A stretch of DNA of 64,000 nucleotides from XBB1006 sp051877515 (GTDB taxonomy: Bacteria; Bacillota; Clostridia; Lachnospirales; Lachnospiraceae). The stretch lies in assembly GCA_051877515.1 (NCBI GenBank), contig JBJEIY010000010.1, positions 106,646 to 170,645 on the forward strand, written 5' to 3'. The notes beneath the pieces were generated by a model. The model saw only the letters and a program-made list of their open reading frames with translations, was not told where the DNA came from and ran no database searches. Shown in pieces: positions 60,563 through 64,000 of this stretch (position 1 is its first letter; each line of letters opens with the position of its first letter). The position numbers and the translations under genes were made by a program.

Positions 60563-61096
60563 GTGAGCGATACAAAAGACAATAGGGAAGCAAGCACGAA
60601 TTTTTATTGCGGGAGTTTGGAAGCTGGTTTACAAGAGGAAGATCGGAAAGAAACAGTAAAAGAATTACAACGAGGCATTCTTTTAGGAAGTGATAATTTA
60701 GATTGGTTACTTTGGCAGGCTGTGATTGCTTATCAGAATTATTTATTTTGTACGGCATCCGGGTTGCCATTTTCATATATTGTGAAGCGCTGTAAAGATG
60801 GTTCCTATAGTGGGGAACTGTTGGTATCCCGTAAAGAGGGAAGTAAAACGTTGACCAAAAGTTCGGTTCTTTTGGCATTTCATAAGGTTTTGGAGAATAT
60901 GCGATGTGTAGAACAAGCAGAAAGCAGTAATCTGCCCTATAGGAGAGTCTTGCTTCCGTTGGAATATAGTGGTCCCAAAGCAATAGGACAGATATTTGGG
61001 ATTTCCTATGTGTATAGTCTTTTTATGGAATTTGGGCTTATTAAGGTGCCGGAAAAGGTAGAGGAGAGGATGAGAAACTGTAAAACTGAAGTATAA
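60563..61096 (+). CDS. Protein of unknown function in the accessory region
   Basis: 177 residues from GTG 60563, with GGGAGGTGA 6 bp before. The middle (NLDWLLWQAVIAYQNYLF...GLPFSYIVKRC...GELLVSRKEGSKTLTKSS) and end (YSGPKAIGQIFGISYVYSLFMEFGLI) look like a compact folded domain, but I cannot name the family. There is no signal peptide. It lies 400 bp upstream of the STAS-GHKL operon, and a possible small frame overlaps its 3' end. Confidence 0.65.
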   Translation: MSDTKDNREASTNFYCGSLEAGLQEEDRKETVKELQRGILLGSDNLDWLLWQAVIAYQNYLFCTASGLPFSYIVKRCKDGSYSGELLVSRKEGSKTLTKSSVLLAFHKVLENMRCVEQAESSNLPYRRVLLPLEYSGPKAIGQIFGISYVYSLFMEFGLIKVPEKVEERMRNCKTEV

Positions 61097-61280
61097 GCTG
61101 CAAGTTTTGTATTCGGCTGGAACACAATTCAAAGAAATTGAGAATAGTATTGCGGGGATATTGAGAGGTGCTAGGAAAAAACACAATAGTGGAGTTATTA
61201 AAAAAAAAGAATATAATGAAATAAGAAGTATTGTCTCAGCAGCTGAGTATAAAGCTTTTTCCGATCCTTTACATTGTTGA
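61086..61280 (+). CDS. Possible small protein overlapping the previous gene
   Basis: A 64-codon frame reading LKYKLQVLYSAGTQF, GILRGARKKHNSGVI and IVSAAEYKAFSDPLHC to a stop at 61278-61280. It looks like coding sequence in composition, but has only a CTG (61086) or TTG for a start and GAGGAG lies rather far upstream. It may be translated by coupling to the preceding gene, or be the frameshifted end of a longer gene. The rest of the gap to 61495 holds only a promoter. Confidence 0.35.
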   Translation: MKYKLQVLYSAGTQFKEIENSIAGILRGARKKHNSGVIKKKEYNEIRSIVSAAEYKAFSDPLHC

Positions 61281-61352
61281 GAGCAGAAGGCAGATGTGGA
61301 AAGGTTGTAGATGGGGAAAGAGCAAGTGAGGACACAGTAAAGTAGTTCGTAT

Positions 61353-61381
61353 TTGCAAATGAGAAAACAATCAGTTATACT
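61353..61381 (+). promoter_or_regulatory. Promoter of the STAS-GHKL operon
   Basis: TTGCAA (61353-61358), 17 bp, TATACT (61376-61381). It is about 115 bp before the first gene and shows that the three-gene operon can be expressed on its own. Confidence 0.68.
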
Positions 61382-61495
61382 AAATGGACAGTAGTGAAGG
61401 AATATATGTACAACACTTTCGAGCGATAGGAAGATGGGAGCGAGACAGGAACTGAGAGTAATGATTCTTGCATAAACGAAGGTAAAATCGATAAC

Positions 61496-62848
61496 ATGAG
61501 AGATACAAAAGGAAAGCGAAAGAGATTATTATATTTAAAAAGAAATCGAGAGAAACTCTTTCGTGCACAATGTCGAAGAAAAAAGAAAATAAAGGCATCC
61601 TCTGCTCGGGGAGGAGTTGAGGATTTTCTTGGGACGGATTATGTGAGGGTAATCAACCATTTGGAAGAATATCATTTTAGACATAATACTCTATTTGAGA
61701 GAATGCAAACAGAGGTTGGAGTGATAAAGATTCCAGTGGTGTTTTCCATTTCGGAGAATGCGGATGAGGTGACTCGTGTTTTAAGAAGAATGTATGGAAT
61801 TGCCATGGATCCGCGGATAAAAAAACTAAATTTTGATCATACGGAGTGTAGAGAACTTGGCCTTGCAGCGAGTACAATTCTTGATGTTATTCTTCTTGCA
61901 GTAAAGCAGTATCGGTCTCGTCATTCTATGGAATTAGAGTGTGAAGGTGTGTTTTCTACTCGCAGTAAAGAAGTGAACAATATATTACTTGCCAGCGGAT
62001 TGTCCTATCACTTGAGTGCAGAGAGTTGGTGGGAATATGACTCAAAAAAAGTGGAGCAATTTGAGATTGTTAAAGGGCATAATGTGCCAAGTGCGAAAAT
62101 GGCTGGAACTACTGCAACGAAACTTACAGAGTATTTCAATAAATGTCTAAAGACACAAAACTATGAGATAACGGAACGAGGAAAGGCTAAATTTGGAAAG
62201 ATTTTCGGCGAAGTGTTGACAAATTGTGAAATACATGGTGGGGAGAATTCTACATGGTATACGCAAGGACATTACCAAATGAAAAAAGAAAATACATATG
62301 GAGAAATGCAATTACTTTTTTTAAATTTGGGTAATAGTATATACGAGGGATTAAAAAAAGATTCCAGTGAAGAAACTCAACAAAAACTCCGATATATGAT
62401 AAAAGCACATAAAGAACATTTTAGTCGAGATTGGAGTGAAGAGATGTTATGTACAGTCGTGGCTTTACAGGAGGGAATCAGTCGACTTCGAGATGAACAG
62501 ATTAGCGGTTATGAAGGGCGTGGCTCCGGTACAGTTAGCATGATAGAGATGTTTTATGATTTGGGAAGATGTGAGGATGGTTTGGTTCCCAGGATGACTA
62601 TTGTATCTGGAAATACGCAGATTAAGTTTACGGAAAAATATAAAATGCAAATGATGAACTTTGACCAAGATCCGGTTTTTGGAACGGGAGAGAAGAAGAT
62701 CATTGCTTTTAATGAAGCAAATGATATATACAGCCCACCGGATGGCGAAAATGTCACTAGGTTGAAGGAGTTTTTCCCAGGAACAGTGATTTCGTTAAAG
62801 TTTTATTTAGATAAGCGTTTTATAGCAAGAAGGAAAGAAAAAAGGTGA
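61496..62848 (+). CDS. STAS-like plus GHKL-type ATPase protein
   Basis: 450 residues. A strongly basic start (1-35), then an alpha/beta region at about 45-175 with the strand-helix pattern of STAS-like domains (KKLNFDHTECRELGLAASTILDVI), and a GHKL ATPase at about 205-440. The N-box is GEVLTNCEIHGGEN (Glu239, Asn243, His247), the first G-box is degenerate (LNLGNSIYEGL), and the glycine lid is GYEGRGSGTVSM (338-349). This resembles SpoIIAB-type or MutL-like ATPases rather than a histidine kinase; there is no phosphorylatable H-box. The next gene codes for a DUF4325 STAS-like partner. The ribosome binding site (GAAGG) is 13 bp from ATG 61496. Confidence 0.78.
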   Translation: MRDTKGKRKRLLYLKRNREKLFRAQCRRKKKIKASSARGGVEDFLGTDYVRVINHLEEYHFRHNTLFERMQTEVGVIKIPVVFSISENADEVTRVLRRMYGIAMDPRIKKLNFDHTECRELGLAASTILDVILLAVKQYRSRHSMELECEGVFSTRSKEVNNILLASGLSYHLSAESWWEYDSKKVEQFEIVKGHNVPSAKMAGTTATKLTEYFNKCLKTQNYEITERGKAKFGKIFGEVLTNCEIHGGENSTWYTQGHYQMKKENTYGEMQLLFLNLGNSIYEGLKKDSSEETQQKLRYMIKAHKEHFSRDWSEEMLCTVVALQEGISRLRDEQISGYEGRGSGTVSMIEMFYDLGRCEDGLVPRMTIVSGNTQIKFTEKYKMQMMNFDQDPVFGTGEKKIIAFNEANDIYSPPDGENVTRLKEFFPGTVISLKFYLDKRFIARRKEKR

Positions 62849-62852
62849 AGAT

Positions 62853-63194
62853 GTGAACAATAAATTTTCAATTTCCAAATATCGAGAGCAGGGAGCTAAG
62901 ATTTTTACAGATAGAGATACAGGGTTGAGGGCGAGAGCAGAGATAGGACTTGACCAAAAAGATGAAAGGCAAGAGGAAGTATGGATTCAGTTGCCTTCTG
63001 ATACATGGGGGATAAATCCTTCTTTTTTTGGAGGTTTATTTGAATCTTCGCTCAAACAATATGGTAAGCCAGGTTTCGAAGAAAAGTATCATTTTGAATA
63101 TACAAATGGTGAATCATTAAAAGAGTCATTAGTGGAAGATATTGAGGACGATATTGGATATGTACTAAGGAGTATAAAGAAAAAGGATGCCTGA
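62853..63194 (+). CDS. DUF4325-type STAS-like protein
   Basis: 113 residues from GTG 62853, with AAGGTGA 6 bp upstream and the previous stop 4 bp away. The pattern WIQLPSDTWGINPSFFGGLFESSLKQYG...EEKYHFEY fits the short STAS-like DUF4325 family, which often pairs with GHKL ATPases. By analogy with SpoIIAA/SpoIIAB it may bind the ATPase and release or capture a third protein. The conserved Ser (NPSFFGG) could be the phosphorylated residue; this is inference. It overlaps the next gene by 8 bp. Confidence 0.72.
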   Translation: MNNKFSISKYREQGAKIFTDRDTGLRARAEIGLDQKDERQEEVWIQLPSDTWGINPSFFGGLFESSLKQYGKPGFEEKYHFEYTNGESLKESLVEDIEDDIGYVLRSIKKKDA

Positions 63195-63732
63195 TTGGAC
63201 TGATATTTCAAATTTAGTTGGTAATTTAGCAAATGTTTTCGCAGTGGGTATTGCTGCATGGAGTACAAAGGTTGCAGTGCAAAGTCAAAAGCAGCTCAGA
63301 GAACAGGAAAATAGAAATGCAATGAAAGGCCAAATCTTGCTCTGGTATAATAAAATTGTGCTAGATGATTATTTGGTAAGATTGAATACATTTATCAATC
63401 ATTCCAATATGGTTATTAGTAATTGCCGTGATGTTCGAGCTAACGACTTTGAAAAAGTGCTTAATGATGCATACAGAGAAATTAATTCAGACTTTAGGGC
63501 ATTAAAGGAGCATTTTTTTTCATTAAAGTTATTCTCTGACAGGCTATATAAGGATTGTGATAGTAGTCTCCAGAGTATTAATGATGTATATTCAAATGTG
63601 ATTAATAAGTCTCTTGCAAAGAAGAGGTTCTGCTACTATGACTTAGAGAATATTCCGAAATTACAACTTAAGATCATTTCATTTCTCTATGATTATGGGA
63701 TGGATGTGGAGAAGAGGTACGATGCAAGTTGA
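63187..63732 (+). CDS. One-helix membrane protein with coiled-coil region
   Basis: 181 residues; ATG 63187 overlaps the end of the DUF4325 gene by 8 bp, so it is translationally coupled. A hydrophobic stretch at about 7-28 (ISNLVGNLANVFAVGIAAW) is followed by a Gln/Arg/Glu-rich segment (VQSQKQLREQENRN) and a long helical cytoplasmic region. I do not recognise the family. Its position last in a sensor-like operon suggests it is the membrane output of the ATPase/STAS pair. Confidence 0.7.
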   Translation: MPDWTDISNLVGNLANVFAVGIAAWSTKVAVQSQKQLREQENRNAMKGQILLWYNKIVLDDYLVRLNTFINHSNMVISNCRDVRANDFEKVLNDAYREINSDFRALKEHFFSLKLFSDRLYKDCDSSLQSINDVYSNVINKSLAKKRFCYYDLENIPKLQLKIISFLYDYGMDVEKRYDAS

Positions 63733-63764
63733 TTGTGAACCGCCTATTGAAACCTTTGATTTTA

Positions 63765-63793
63765 CTGACTTTTTCGCCAATTTATGGTATACA
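63765..63793 (+). promoter_or_regulatory. Possible promoter before the last small frame
   Basis: CTGACT (63765-63770), 17 bp, TATACA (63788-63793) with TGG before the -10. It lies 25 bp before ATG 63819. Confidence 0.45.
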
Positions 63794-63818
63794 AATTTTG
63801 TAGTAGGGGTGTGATTGT

Positions 63819-63971
63819 ATGTTTGTAACAAAAGCACAGCAAATAATTGAACCAACTGATACAGCAAAGTTAGAGCTTTATCGTTTGATTGGCGAAGGCT
63901 ATAAAGCAGTGCAAGACGGCAGAGTCAGTACAATCGATGGTAAGTGCCCAATAATCGGGCGGATTGTTTAA
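63819..63971 (+). CDS. Short antitoxin-like frame, probably truncated
   Basis: 50 residues; AGGGGTG lies before ATG 63819. The middle (TAKLELYRLIGEGYKAVQDGRVSTID) resembles the C-terminal helix of RelB/DinJ-type antitoxins (usual form ...EGRxxxxDEV). The frame then runs GKCPIIGRIV and stops, which may be a truncation or frameshift of a longer antitoxin. No toxin gene is visible before the window ends at 64000. Confidence 0.4.
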   Translation: MFVTKAQQIIEPTDTAKLELYRLIGEGYKAVQDGRVSTIDGKCPIIGRIV

Positions 63972-64000
63972 TTATTCCATCTTCTCCATAATTATTGATA

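Noticed and set aside
60375..60983. 202-codon open frame on the - strand
   Set aside because: Covers the opposite strand of the better-supported gene at 60563, lacks a ribosome binding site and looks random.

Overview
The window looks like a chromosomal segment of a spore-forming, strictly anaerobic Firmicute, most likely a Lachnospiraceae-type Clostridia. The reasons are an alpha/beta-type small acid-soluble spore protein (SASP) gene behind a sigma-G-like promoter, three genes tied to [FeFe] hydrogenases, a leucine-type T-box leader, a CotH-family kinase, clostridial AGGAGG ribosome binding sites and a capsule locus of the CpsB/Wzz/CpsD type. The species cannot be named from the sequence alone.

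Layout. 1-264 is the 3' end of a PilO-like gene that runs into an inverted pair of REP-like palindromes. 332-4860 (+) is a hydrogenase operon: a thioredoxin-fold [2Fe-2S] protein, a sensory-type [FeFe] hydrogenase with a PAS-like tail, a SpoIIE/PP2C phosphatase and a catalytic-type [FeFe] hydrogenase. 4962-8135 (-) encodes a CotH kinase, a DUF4956 membrane protein and a VTC-like polyphosphate polymerase domain protein. Upstream of it, 8249-10175 (-) is an OmpR-type two-component system; both units carry the same kind of 11-bp tandem operator. Then come tRNA-Gly(GCC) on the - strand and mscL, two small genes and folA on the + strand.

12496-24720 is a complete branched-chain amino acid unit: promoter, T-box leader, leuA-leuC-leuD-leuB-ilvB-ilvN-ilvC-ilvD, a DUF815 ATPase, and ilvE. 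24755-28881 holds a SpoIID-like/peptidoglycan-binding protein, an EAL phosphodiesterase, a HAD phosphatase, two small genes and a CYTH gene on the opposite strand. 29084-33362 is a polyamine transporter operon (potD, a PII-like gene, potA, potB, potC). A spore protein gene, a DUF4143-type ATPase and lysA follow.

36831-59425 is a capsule or exopolysaccharide locus. The first part holds tyrosine phosphoregulation (cpsB, wzz-like, cpsD), a degenerate GH3 protein, a divergent LCP protein, a candidate sortase substrate with its class B sortase, and the initiating sugar transferase. The second part supplies sugars and assembly: phosphoglucomutase/phosphomannomutase, manC, manA and ugd for GDP-mannose and UDP-glucuronate, an acetyltransferase, a heparinase-like protein, three glycosyltransferases, Wzy and Wzx. 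Its distal half is more AT-rich and contains at least two decayed glycosyltransferase genes.

59426-64000 is an accessory region. It begins with an internally deleted IS66 orfA remnant and unrecognised small genes. It then carries a compact three-gene operon (61496-63732): a protein joining a STAS-like region to a GHKL ATPase, a DUF4325-type STAS-like protein, and a one-helix membrane protein. This looks like a partner-switch module with a membrane effector and is the best candidate here for an undescribed system. A short antitoxin-like reading frame closes the window.
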